64,000 bases of DNA from Haemophilus_A paraphrohaemolyticus_A. GTDB lineage: Bacteria; Pseudomonadota; Gammaproteobacteria; Enterobacterales; Pasteurellaceae. The notes under the pieces were generated by a model. It was not told where the DNA came from. It did not search any database and saw only the letters and a list, made by a program, of their open reading frames with translations. The translations under genes were made by a program, and so were the position numbers. The stretch's first letter is position 1; each line of letters opens with the position of its first letter. Shown here one piece after another: positions 43,463-51,334 of the stretch. The DNA lies in contig NZ_QEQF01000011.1 in NCBI RefSeq assembly GCF_003253115.1, forward strand, positions 4,360 through 68,359, in the 5' to 3' direction.

Positions 43463-45100
43463 GTGCATTTATCTTCTCTTTCGTGGCAGTCGCTTTTTCT
43501 GCATCACTCTTTCAAATTATCTGATCAATCGGTCAATTTTTTCGATTTTCAACCAAAAGCTCAGCAAGCCTTAAACTTATTCAAATCGCAAGAAATGGGC
43601 TCGTTATTGGTGATGAAAAGTGAAGTATTGCCTGAGTTTTTAGATGAGCTTAGTGTCCAACTTTCACAAGATAATTCACAGCCTGTGATTGTGAGAACCG
43701 AATTTAAAGCCTCGCATTTGTTCGGTTACACACTCTTTTTAGAAAAAGAGAACCGTATCGAAACCATTAAAGGGGCAATTCAACAAGCACAAAATGGCAT
43801 TTTGGTGCTACGTTTAAACACGCTATTACACGATTTAAAGCAGTGGGATAAACTCAAACAAGCCTTGTTGTTCGGTTTTTATGAACAGAATGCGGTAAAC
43901 CTCGTGCCTGAAGTGCTGCCTGCGATTCAAAGCCCGTTTAAATTGCTGTTAGTTGGCAGCCGTGAAGATATCTCAATGCTTGCTGCCTATGATGGCGATT
44001 TGTACCAATTCGCCCAATATACCGAAATCGATTCATTCCTGAATGTGGACGAAGAGAGTCTGAACCAATGGGGCGATTATGTGCAAGCCTATGCTCAGAA
44101 ATTTGTACAACGCCGTTTTACGCTTAAAGCGTTGAATCAATTGCTTCAACATTATGTGCGAGAAAGTGAAAGCCAAACGATGATTTCTATCTCGCCAACG
44201 AAGCTAAAAAATCAGTTGCTCGGACTTGCAAAATTTTATCCAAATTCGACCGCTTTCGATGAAGTGAATACGTATTTTGAAGCCTTAGAATTACAGGCGT
44301 CCACACTCAATCAATACGCGTTGCAGGATATTTTGAACAACCAAGTTTACATCGAAACGGAAGATGAAGAAATTGGGCAGATTAACGGGTTATCAGTCAT
44401 CGAATTTGAAGGCGTGCCTTATGCGTTTGGTGAACCGCTTCGCATCAGTTGCAACGTGCAATATGGTGATGGCGAAATTACCGACATTGAACGTAAAGTG
44501 GAACTCGGCGGCAACATTCACTCGAAAGGGATTTTAATCGCCCAATCTTGCTTGGCGAATTTGTTAGAGTTACCAACCCAATTGCCGTTCTCCGCATCAC
44601 TTGCCTTTGAGCAATCTTACGGAGAAGTGGATGGTGATAGCTCATCATTAGCGATTTTCTGTGTGCTTGTTAGTAGCTTGGCGAAAGTGGCTCTTCCACA
44701 ATCTATCGCGGTAACAGGCTCTATAGACCAATTTGGCAATGTGCTAAGCGTAGGCGGTGTGAATTACAAAATTGAGGGGTTCTTTAATCTGTGTGCCGCA
44801 CGAGGTTTAACAGGCAAGCAAGGAGTTGTAATTCCTACGAGCTGCATTTCTCATTTAAGCCTGAAACCTGAAGTCATCGAGGCCGTTAAAGCCGGGCAAT
44901 TCCAGATTTGGGCAGTGGAAAGCGTGTTTGAAGCGGTCGAAATCTTGCTAAAAAATGCATTTTATGCGGAAGATCGTCGAGAAAAATCCGACAAACCTGC
45001 CTTGTTTGACCTTATTCATCAAGGCATTGAGCAAAGCCCAAATCACGATGTAGAACATAAATTGTGGCATAAAATCTTCCCTTGGTGGAAATCTCACTGA
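43463..45100 (+). CDS. lonH: Lon-like protease LonH (YcbZ)
   Basis: Lon-family peptidase without a working AAA+ ATPase: no Walker A motif is visible in the N-terminal half. 545 aa (E. coli YcbZ 586). The protease domain holds the Ser in EVDGDSSSLA and the Lys in GGVNYKIEGFF, the Ser-Lys dyad of Lon. QINGLSVIEFEGVPYAFGEP is shared with E. coli. Start is a GTG at 43463 with TGAGG 8 nt upstream. Divergent from matP and upstream of fabA, as in E. coli. Confidence 0.88.
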   Translation: MHLSSLSWQSLFLHHSFKLSDQSVNFFDFQPKAQQALNLFKSQEMGSLLVMKSEVLPEFLDELSVQLSQDNSQPVIVRTEFKASHLFGYTLFLEKENRIETIKGAIQQAQNGILVLRLNTLLHDLKQWDKLKQALLFGFYEQNAVNLVPEVLPAIQSPFKLLLVGSREDISMLAAYDGDLYQFAQYTEIDSFLNVDEESLNQWGDYVQAYAQKFVQRRFTLKALNQLLQHYVRESESQTMISISPTKLKNQLLGLAKFYPNSTAFDEVNTYFEALELQASTLNQYALQDILNNQVYIETEDEEIGQINGLSVIEFEGVPYAFGEPLRISCNVQYGDGEITDIERKVELGGNIHSKGILIAQSCLANLLELPTQLPFSASLAFEQSYGEVDGDSSSLAIFCVLVSSLAKVALPQSIAVTGSIDQFGNVLSVGGVNYKIEGFFNLCAARGLTGKQGVVIPTSCISHLSLKPEVIEAVKAGQFQIWAVESVFEAVEILLKNAFYAEDRREKSDKPALFDLIHQGIEQSPNHDVEHKLWHKIFPWWKSH

Positions 45101-45111
45101 TCCGACAAGTC

Positions 45112-45149
45112 AGCTAACAGTTGTTAGCTAAAATAAAAGCCTGTACTAT
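45112..45149 (+). promoter_or_regulatory. fabA promoter with FabR-like operator
   Basis: An 18-bp perfect palindrome, agctaaca-gt-tgttagct (45112-45129), fits the AGCnnACAnnTGTnnGCT pattern of enterobacterial FabR sites. It overlaps a -35 box TTGTTA (45121-45126), with TACTAT (45144-45149) 17 bp downstream. The layout implies repression of fabA by FabR in response to unsaturated acyl chains. Confidence 0.7.
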
Positions 45150-45199
45150 CTGCTTTCACAAACAAAATTAGGAAAGCAAGAGAATACAGGCTTTCTTTT
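45136..45199 (+). terminator. lonH terminator overlapping the fabA promoter
   Basis: aaagcctgta (45136-45145) pairs with tacaggcttt (45185-45194), with an inner stem gctttc (45152-45157)/gaaagc (45172-45177) and a T-run after. The left arm contains part of the fabA -10 box, so transcripts begun at the fabA promoter lack that arm and should escape termination. Confidence 0.7.
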
Positions 45200-45220
45200 T
45201 AGTAATACAGGATTAAAAAG

Positions 45221-45751
45221 ATGAACAGTTGTACACCAAATATCAAGTCAAGCTATACTTATGAAGATTTATTAGCATCAGGACGTGGTGAATTATTCGG
45301 CAGTGAAGGCCCTCAATTGCCTGCACCTCCCATGTTAATGATGGACCGAGTGAACTTGATGACCGAAAATGGTGGCTTGTTCGATAAAGGCTACATTGAA
45401 GCGGAATTAGACATTCGCCCAGATTTATTTTTCTTCGATTGCCATTTCATCAATGACCCTGTGATGCCAGGTTGTTTAGGTTTAGACGCAATGTGGCAAT
45501 TAGTTGGCTTCTTCTTAGGATGGGTTGGCGGAAAAGGCAAAGGCCGTGCTTTAGGTGTAGGCGAAGTGAAATTTACAGGCCAAATTTTACCGACTGCTAA
45601 AAAAGTGACATATCGCATTCATATGAAACGCTTGATCAACCGCAAGCTCGTGATGGGATTAGCGGATGGCGAAGTGGAAGTGGATGGTCGTGTAATTTAC
45701 ACCGCAACAGATCTGAAAGTCGGCTTATTCCAAGATACTTCTTCATTCTAG
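45221..45751 (+). CDS. fabA: 3-hydroxydecanoyl-ACP dehydratase/isomerase FabA
   Basis: Introduces the cis double bond of unsaturated fatty acids. 176 aa (E. coli 172). Active-site His and Asp in DCHFINDPVMPGCLGLDAMWQ. AGGA stands 8 nt before the ATG. The gene follows lonH as in E. coli and has its own promoter with a FabR-like operator. Confidence 0.97.
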   Translation: MNSCTPNIKSSYTYEDLLASGRGELFGSEGPQLPAPPMLMMDRVNLMTENGGLFDKGYIEAELDIRPDLFFFDCHFINDPVMPGCLGLDAMWQLVGFFLGWVGGKGKGRALGVGEVKFTGQILPTAKKVTYRIHMKRLINRKLVMGLADGEVEVDGRVIYTATDLKVGLFQDTSSF

Positions 45752-45759
45752 TGTGCTAA

Positions 45760-45803
45760 TTTTTCGATCACGCTCGAAAATTTAAACATTCCAAATTTAC
45801 ATT
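45760..45803 (+). promoter_or_regulatory. CRP-S-like site and promoter of comNOPQ
   Basis: A near-symmetric site TTTTCGA-N6-TCGAAAA (about 45761-45780), centred at 45770.5. It matches the Sxy-dependent CRP-S site (TTTTGCGA-N6-TCGCAAAA) apart from one position in each half, and keeps the C/G at the positions that set CRP-S apart from ordinary CRP sites. TACATT (45798-45803) can be the -10 box, placing the site near -40. Confidence 0.62.
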
Positions 45804-45847
45804 TCTAGCAAACTCGCCCATAGTGTTCTCTCTTTTGAGGAAAGATT

Positions 45848-46369
45848 ATGTGGCGAGCTTTTACTTTAATTGAAATTTTAATTACCTTAACGCTTCTTAC
45901 TATTTCTATTTTATTTATTTCTCCTATTCTTTTTTCTTTGCAAGATAAATGGGCGTTAGAAAGTGAAATAGAAAATCTCTCTTCTTTTATTTATCAAATT
46001 CAAACTAAAGCTCGTTTTCAAAAAAAGAATTATTCACTTACCATTGCACAAAATGATGCAGAAAAGAAATGGTGCATTATTGCTATTCAAAAAGAGAGTA
46101 GTAAACAAGCAATCTGTAATTGCTTAAATATAAAAAGTTGTGTGCTGAAAGAGGAATATCATCTTTATGAAAACCAACATAAAAACATTGTATTACGCAA
46201 CAAAAGTCTCTTTCCAAAATCTTTTATTAGTATTGATGGCAATGCAGGACGGTTAGAGTCTAAATGTATCAATATTAGCCTAAATAATACCAGTGAAATT
46301 CTACAATTTGATCAGTGGGGAAGAATTTATGTTAGCCCGAAAAATAAACGGAGTACCTGTAAAGATTAG
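45848..46369 (+). CDS. comN: Competence pseudopilin ComN
   Basis: Minor pseudopilin of the DNA-uptake machinery. 173 aa, N-terminal type IV pilin signature MWRA-FTLIEILITLTLLT, with Ala instead of Gly before the cleavage site and the conserved Glu5. Several Cys (WCIIA, CNC, SCV, KC) could form disulfides. GAGGAAAG lies before the ATG. First of four pilin-like genes directly upstream of recC, the order of H. influenzae comNOPQ-recC (HI0938-HI0942). Clearly AT-rich. Confidence 0.82.
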   Translation: MWRAFTLIEILITLTLLTISILFISPILFSLQDKWALESEIENLSSFIYQIQTKARFQKKNYSLTIAQNDAEKKWCIIAIQKESSKQAICNCLNIKSCVLKEEYHLYENQHKNIVLRNKSLFPKSFISIDGNAGRLESKCINISLNNTSEILQFDQWGRIYVSPKNKRSTCKD

Positions 46370-47033
46370 CCGTTTGAAAGCCTTTAGCTTGGTAGAAATA
46401 CTCATTTCTCTTGGTTTAGGTTCCATTTTATTGCTCTCTTTTACTTACTTTTATTCAAATTATTATGTAACTTGGCAAAAACAAAAAGAGCAATTTTTCT
46501 TACAAAAAGAAGCCCATCAATTAGCACATTATTTGCAACAACATATTCAGCATTTAGGTTATCAAGGCAATAATAAAGAAGAGAGTAATTTTGAATTGTT
46601 TGAGAAAGATAACCAACGTTTTGTATTAAATAATCAATGTTTAATCTTTTTTTATGATCTCAACGGTGATGGTTGTTTAGGCAAACGAGCGACGAAAAAG
46701 TCATTATGTAGAAACGGAAAACTAAATAATACTAAAGATCTAGCAAAAGAAGTTTTTGGCTTTAAATTAGAAGAAAAAGAGATCCACCTTTATGCTGATA
46801 ACCGTTTTGAAAATTGTTTGAGCGAACAATGTAAAACACTATTAGATAGCTGCGAAAATAAATGGACAAAATTTACCTCTAAAGAGGAGTATTTGGTCGA
46901 TAAATTCCAATTTAATTGGAAAAAACAGAATGAATTGATGCAAATTGAATTAACACTTTCTTCAATTAAAGATAAAAAAATAAATTATCACTTAACGGTT
47001 TATACTTATTTGTTAAATGGACTCACGCAATGA
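46329..47033 (+). CDS. comO: Competence pseudopilin ComO
   Basis: 234 aa, PpdB/PulJ-like minor pseudopilin. The prepilin site is LKA-FSLVEILISLGLGS after a 17-residue leader. A calcium-loop-like DLNGDG lies in the middle, along with several Cys. The ATG at 46329 has GGGGAAG upstream and gives a 41-bp overlap with comN; the longer in-frame start at 46293 is less likely. Confidence 0.8.
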   Translation: MLARKINGVPVKISRLKAFSLVEILISLGLGSILLLSFTYFYSNYYVTWQKQKEQFFLQKEAHQLAHYLQQHIQHLGYQGNNKEESNFELFEKDNQRFVLNNQCLIFFYDLNGDGCLGKRATKKSLCRNGKLNNTKDLAKEVFGFKLEEKEIHLYADNRFENCLSEQCKTLLDSCENKWTKFTSKEEYLVDKFQFNWKKQNELMQIELTLSSIKDKKINYHLTVYTYLLNGLTQ

Positions 47034-47677
47034 AGAAATTAGATGCCAGTAGTTTATTAAGTTCATTACTGATTTTAGCAACTATTCTCACGTTACTATT
47101 TTTAACTAAAGAAAATTGGTTAAGGCAAGAAAGTGTGGTAAATGGCTATTACCAACAATATTTATCATCCAAATTAGCGCTATTGAAGATAGTACACCAA
47201 GATCAATGTGCAATAAATAAAAAAGAGATGATTGAAGAAAAAATAGGTGAAATTATTTATTCTTACCAATGTGAAATGAGCAGTTTATTTATTAAACCAA
47301 AACCGACAAAAGATAAATATATTGCAGTAGATAATATTGAAAATTGGTTAGATTTAAACAATTACGCTTCTCAAATTATTTATATTAATTCATTATCTGA
47401 ATTACCTAAAAATAGTGAAGACGATCCTAAAATTGTTGTGGCAAAAAAGGCGATTGAAGAGAGATTAGACGAACATTTTTACGGCATTATTATTACCGAC
47501 TACCATTTTGATATTACAGGATCTAAAAAAGTATATGGTGTGCTTTATTCCACATTTGATAATGAACGAGAAGAGCGGAATCTAACCTTTAGAAGAGCTG
47601 TAGTTGATAATTTAGAACAGAAATATTCAAAATGGCATATTGTGCCGGATTCAAAAAATATCTTAAATAATAAATAG
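47030..47677 (+). CDS. comP: Competence pseudopilin-like protein ComP
   Basis: 215 aa. The N-terminal hydrophobic helix follows MKKLDA and reads SSLLSSLLILATILTLLFL; it resembles E. coli YgdB, having neither Phe1 nor Glu5, as in tip-type pseudopilins. The start overlaps the comO stop by 4 bp (ATGA), so translation is coupled. Two Cys near residues 59 and 80. Confidence 0.75.
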   Translation: MKKLDASSLLSSLLILATILTLLFLTKENWLRQESVVNGYYQQYLSSKLALLKIVHQDQCAINKKEMIEEKIGEIIYSYQCEMSSLFIKPKPTKDKYIAVDNIENWLDLNNYASQIIYINSLSELPKNSEDDPKIVVAKKAIEERLDEHFYGIIITDYHFDITGSKKVYGVLYSTFDNEREERNLTFRRAVVDNLEQKYSKWHIVPDSKNILNNK

Positions 47678-47678
47678 T

Positions 47679-47975
47679 ATGGTTAAACAATTAAAAGCGG
47701 AAAGCTTGGTTTCATTGTTGGTCGCATTAACGCTATTTGCAATTTTTGCGTTAAATTTCACCGCTTGGCAGAAAACTCAGCTTGAACGTGGCGCAAGAAA
47801 TTACCAGCAACAGCAGGCACTACAAATTGCGGAAAACCAGATTGCGTTAAGAATGGCAGGGCTAAGTTGCGAGTCGCAATCGGTCGAAAATGATGTGAGA
47901 TTTACCATCCAATGTAGTGGGGAGTTAATAAAGGTCAGTTATCCGATGGGGCATGTTGAAATTAAAGTGAAGTAA
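47679..47975 (+). CDS. comQ: Competence pseudopilin-like protein ComQ
   Basis: 98 aa, PpdC-like. Short leader MVKQLKA, then ESLVSLLVALTLFAIFALNF; no Glu at position 5. Two Cys (LSCES, QCSG) likely form a disulfide. Only 1 bp separates it from the comP stop, with no ribosome binding site, implying coupling. Last gene before recC. Confidence 0.75.
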   Translation: MVKQLKAESLVSLLVALTLFAIFALNFTAWQKTQLERGARNYQQQQALQIAENQIALRMAGLSCESQSVENDVRFTIQCSGELIKVSYPMGHVEIKVK

Positions 47976-48041
47976 TCGGCTAAAAGCGTTGAATATTCTA
48001 GCCAATTCAAGCAAAATGGCTCGTTCTATGAGGGTTTTAGT

Positions 48042-51000
48042 ATGTTCACCGTTTATTATTCCAATGATCTCAATGCCTTAGCGTCAATGCTTATTCAGCA
48101 CCAAAAAATTTCCCCAAATCCCGATCCTTTTGCCGAAGAAACCATTTTGGTACAAAGTATCGGAATGGCTCAATGGCTACAAATGGAAATTGCTGAGCAA
48201 ACAGGCATTGCAGGTAATTACAACTTCCCATTTCCGACCAGTTTTATTTGGCAACAATATCGCCTTGTTTTTCCTTACCTGCCGAAAGAAAATATTTTTG
48301 AACGCTCTGTTATGGCGTGGCGCTTGATGCGAATTATTCCGAACGTACTTGAGAAAGAAGGCTTTAGTGCCTTACGAGCTTATCTTAAATCTGAAAAAGA
48401 GGGTTCGGATTTACGCCTTTATCAATTAGCGAATAAAATTGCTGATCTTTTCGACCAATACTTAGTTTATCGTCCACATTGGTTAGTTTCTTGGGAAAAG
48501 AATAATCAACAGTTAATCATTGATGAAATTAAACATCATTTTTCCAATAAAATTAAAAATGAAGAAGATATTGCCGAAAATGTACTTTGGCAAAGTATTT
48601 TATGGAATTTATTGATTGAGGATACCAAAAAAGATTACGATGAACTTTTATTTACTACCTCACACCGTGCCTATTTACAAAATTTATATTTTGAAAAATT
48701 AGATAATTTAACTGAAGAAGAACAACAAAAATTGCCAAAACGTATTTTTGTTTTTGGTATTTCTTCACTCCCACCTTCACAGCTTGCCGTATTACGCAAG
48801 TTAAGTGAGCATTGCGATATTCATTTATTCTTTTTAAACCCAAGTGAAAAATATTGGGGAGATAGTATTGAAGATAGTGTATTAGAAAAACTCGCGTTAA
48901 AACAACAACTCTCTCAAGAAGATATTGAGAATTTATTATCACAACAAGGCAATCAATTACTTGCGATTTGGGGCAAACAAGGGCGAGATTTCTTAGCACA
49001 ATTAGTGGAAGAAGAACACGATGTTATTGAAGGCTTTATTCCACCTTTCGATGGTCATAATCTAAGCCAAGTTAAACAAGCGATTTTAGAATATCATAAC
49101 GAGCTTGATTTAGATTTTAAACAAGATCATTCGATTCAAATTCATTCAGCACATAGTATTTTACGAGAAGTTGAAATTTTACATAATCAATTGCTATATA
49201 TTTTCGAAGAAAATAAAACATTATCGGCAAAAGATATTATTGTGATGTCGCCAAATATTGAACAATATGCACCTTATATTCAAGCTGTATTTGCTCGTTA
49301 TGACAAAAAATATGAAAAAGGTGTAAAAGATAAGCGTTATATTCCATTTACGATTTCAGATCAGAAAATTAGTGAAATTGATCCTATTCTTTCTAGCTTT
49401 ATTTATCTGCTTTCAATGAAAGAAAGCAGATTTAGTGCAGAAGAAATATTAGATTTATTAGAAGTTAAAGCGATTGGTGAGAAATTTAATGTATGTGAAA
49501 ACGATATTGCTTTATTAAGAAATTGGATTAAAGCAAGCGGTATTCGTGCAGAACTCATAATTCAGAAAGATGAACAATGGAATAATTATAATTCTTGGGA
49601 AAATGGTTTAAGTCGTTTATTGCTTGGCACAAGCTTAAAAGAAGAGAGCGGTATTTGGCATAATACGATTGCTTTTAATGAGAGTTATGGATTGATTTCA
49701 GAACAAGCGGGTTATTTAGCAAATTTTATTGAAAAATTAACCGATTGGGCGAATTTTTTACAGGAAAATCATACTGCTTCTGAATGGAAAGAAATGCTGG
49801 AATATGTGGTCAATCATTTCTATCAAGAAAATGAGATGACGACTAATGCATTATTATTGATTTCCGAAGAAATTGAAAAATGCTATGCATTAATTGAACA
49901 AACAAAATATCAACAACCGATTTCAATTGATATTATTAGTTCAATTTTGAAAGAAAAATTAAATTATCAACAAAGTCATTTACAATTTTTAGCAGGAAAA
50001 GTGAATTTCTGCACATTATTACCAATGCGAGCAATTCCATTTAAAGTAGTTTGTTTATTGGGAATGAATGAAGCAGATTTTCCAAGACAGCAACAAACCA
50101 ATAGTTTTGATTTAATGCAATATCATACACAAAAAGGTGACCGTGCAAGACGAGATGATGACCGTTACTTATTCTTAGAAGCATTGCTCTCTGCTCAAGA
50201 GATTTTTTATATTAGTTATATTGGTCAATCATTAGTCAATAATAAAGAGTATTTTCCATCGATATTAGTTTCTCAATTAATGGATTATTTAATTGAGCAC
50301 TCTGATTTAGAAGAAAAAGCACAACTTATTCAGAATCATCCGGTTACGGTATTTAGTCCAAATAATTTCAAAGAAAACTATCTTTCTTATGATAAAGAGT
50401 GGTTGCCCTTGGCTCAAAATAATACTGAAGTTAAAGAATTTATTTCAGAAAAAATTGTTAATGAAATAGAATTACCAAAATATATTGAATTAGATGATTT
50501 GATTAGCTTTATTCAAGCCCCTGCTAGTTATTTTTTCACTCGTCGATTAGGCGTGAACTTTAGTTCAAATGAGGAGAGTATTGAAGAAACTGAACATTTT
50601 TCACTTTCTCGTTTAGATGAATACACTCTATTAGATGAACTATTAAATATCAAAGGTGAAGAGCTAGATAATTTCTTTGAAAAAGAAGATCTAAAAGGGA
50701 ATTCGCTAGTGCTGAATTTTGGTAAATTAAAACAAGAAGAATTAAATTCTCGGATTGAGAATATGCGTTCAGGTTTAGCTGGTTATTTAAATCAAGATAG
50801 TCAAGTGCTTGAAATCAATTTAACGCTCGATCAAACCGAACTTGTCGGCAATATTCCGCATCAATTTGGTAATGATATTGTGTTATGGAGAACGGGAGCA
50901 TTACGAGATAAAGATGTGATTAAACTTTGGATTTATTATCTTGTCTCAATTTTATCAGGAAAAGAAAACTCACCTATTTTCTATTATCTAAATAATGAAG

Positions 51001-51323
51001 CGTTAGCTAAACTCAGTTTTAATAAAATAGAAAAAGAACAAGCGAAGCAACAGCTTGAAATTTATGTTTCTGCCTATTTACGCAGCTTTGTTACGTTTGA
51101 GTTGGCAATTACCTCAAGTTTAGATAATTATTTTGACGATATTTCTGAAAATATCGAAAAAGATTGTGAAAATAAACTGATTGAAATTGCAAAAAGTTAT
51201 AATGATGAGAATATCTATCTACAACGTATTCTTAATCAAAGTGAAAAATTAGATTATGCTCATATTCACCAAACAACATTAGATTGGTTTGATTTAATGC
51301 AAGAATCTAAAAATAAAGGATAA
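48042..51323 (+). CDS. recC: Exodeoxyribonuclease V subunit gamma (RecC)
   Basis: Chi-recognition subunit of the RecBCD helicase-nuclease for double-strand break repair. 1093 aa (E. coli 1122). Starts FTVYYSNDLNALASMLI; QSIGMAQWLQMEIAEQTGIA and AIPFKVVCLLGMNEADFPRQ are family segments. The inactivated helicase folds and the C-terminal nuclease-like domain are present in length. GAGGG before the ATG. Follows comQ after 66 bp and precedes ptrA by 11 bp; recB and recD are not in the window. Confidence 0.94.
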   Translation: MFTVYYSNDLNALASMLIQHQKISPNPDPFAEETILVQSIGMAQWLQMEIAEQTGIAGNYNFPFPTSFIWQQYRLVFPYLPKENIFERSVMAWRLMRIIPNVLEKEGFSALRAYLKSEKEGSDLRLYQLANKIADLFDQYLVYRPHWLVSWEKNNQQLIIDEIKHHFSNKIKNEEDIAENVLWQSILWNLLIEDTKKDYDELLFTTSHRAYLQNLYFEKLDNLTEEEQQKLPKRIFVFGISSLPPSQLAVLRKLSEHCDIHLFFLNPSEKYWGDSIEDSVLEKLALKQQLSQEDIENLLSQQGNQLLAIWGKQGRDFLAQLVEEEHDVIEGFIPPFDGHNLSQVKQAILEYHNELDLDFKQDHSIQIHSAHSILREVEILHNQLLYIFEENKTLSAKDIIVMSPNIEQYAPYIQAVFARYDKKYEKGVKDKRYIPFTISDQKISEIDPILSSFIYLLSMKESRFSAEEILDLLEVKAIGEKFNVCENDIALLRNWIKASGIRAELIIQKDEQWNNYNSWENGLSRLLLGTSLKEESGIWHNTIAFNESYGLISEQAGYLANFIEKLTDWANFLQENHTASEWKEMLEYVVNHFYQENEMTTNALLLISEEIEKCYALIEQTKYQQPISIDIISSILKEKLNYQQSHLQFLAGKVNFCTLLPMRAIPFKVVCLLGMNEADFPRQQQTNSFDLMQYHTQKGDRARRDDDRYLFLEALLSAQEIFYISYIGQSLVNNKEYFPSILVSQLMDYLIEHSDLEEKAQLIQNHPVTVFSPNNFKENYLSYDKEWLPLAQNNTEVKEFISEKIVNEIELPKYIELDDLISFIQAPASYFFTRRLGVNFSSNEESIEETEHFSLSRLDEYTLLDELLNIKGEELDNFFEKEDLKGNSLVLNFGKLKQEELNSRIENMRSGLAGYLNQDSQVLEINLTLDQTELVGNIPHQFGNDIVLWRTGALRDKDVIKLWIYYLVSILSGKENSPIFYYLNNEALAKLSFNKIEKEQAKQQLEIYVSAYLRSFVTFELAITSSLDNYFDDISENIEKDCENKLIEIAKSYNDENIYLQRILNQSEKLDYAHIHQTTLDWFDLMQESKNKG

Positions 51324-51334
51324 TAAAAATAAAT

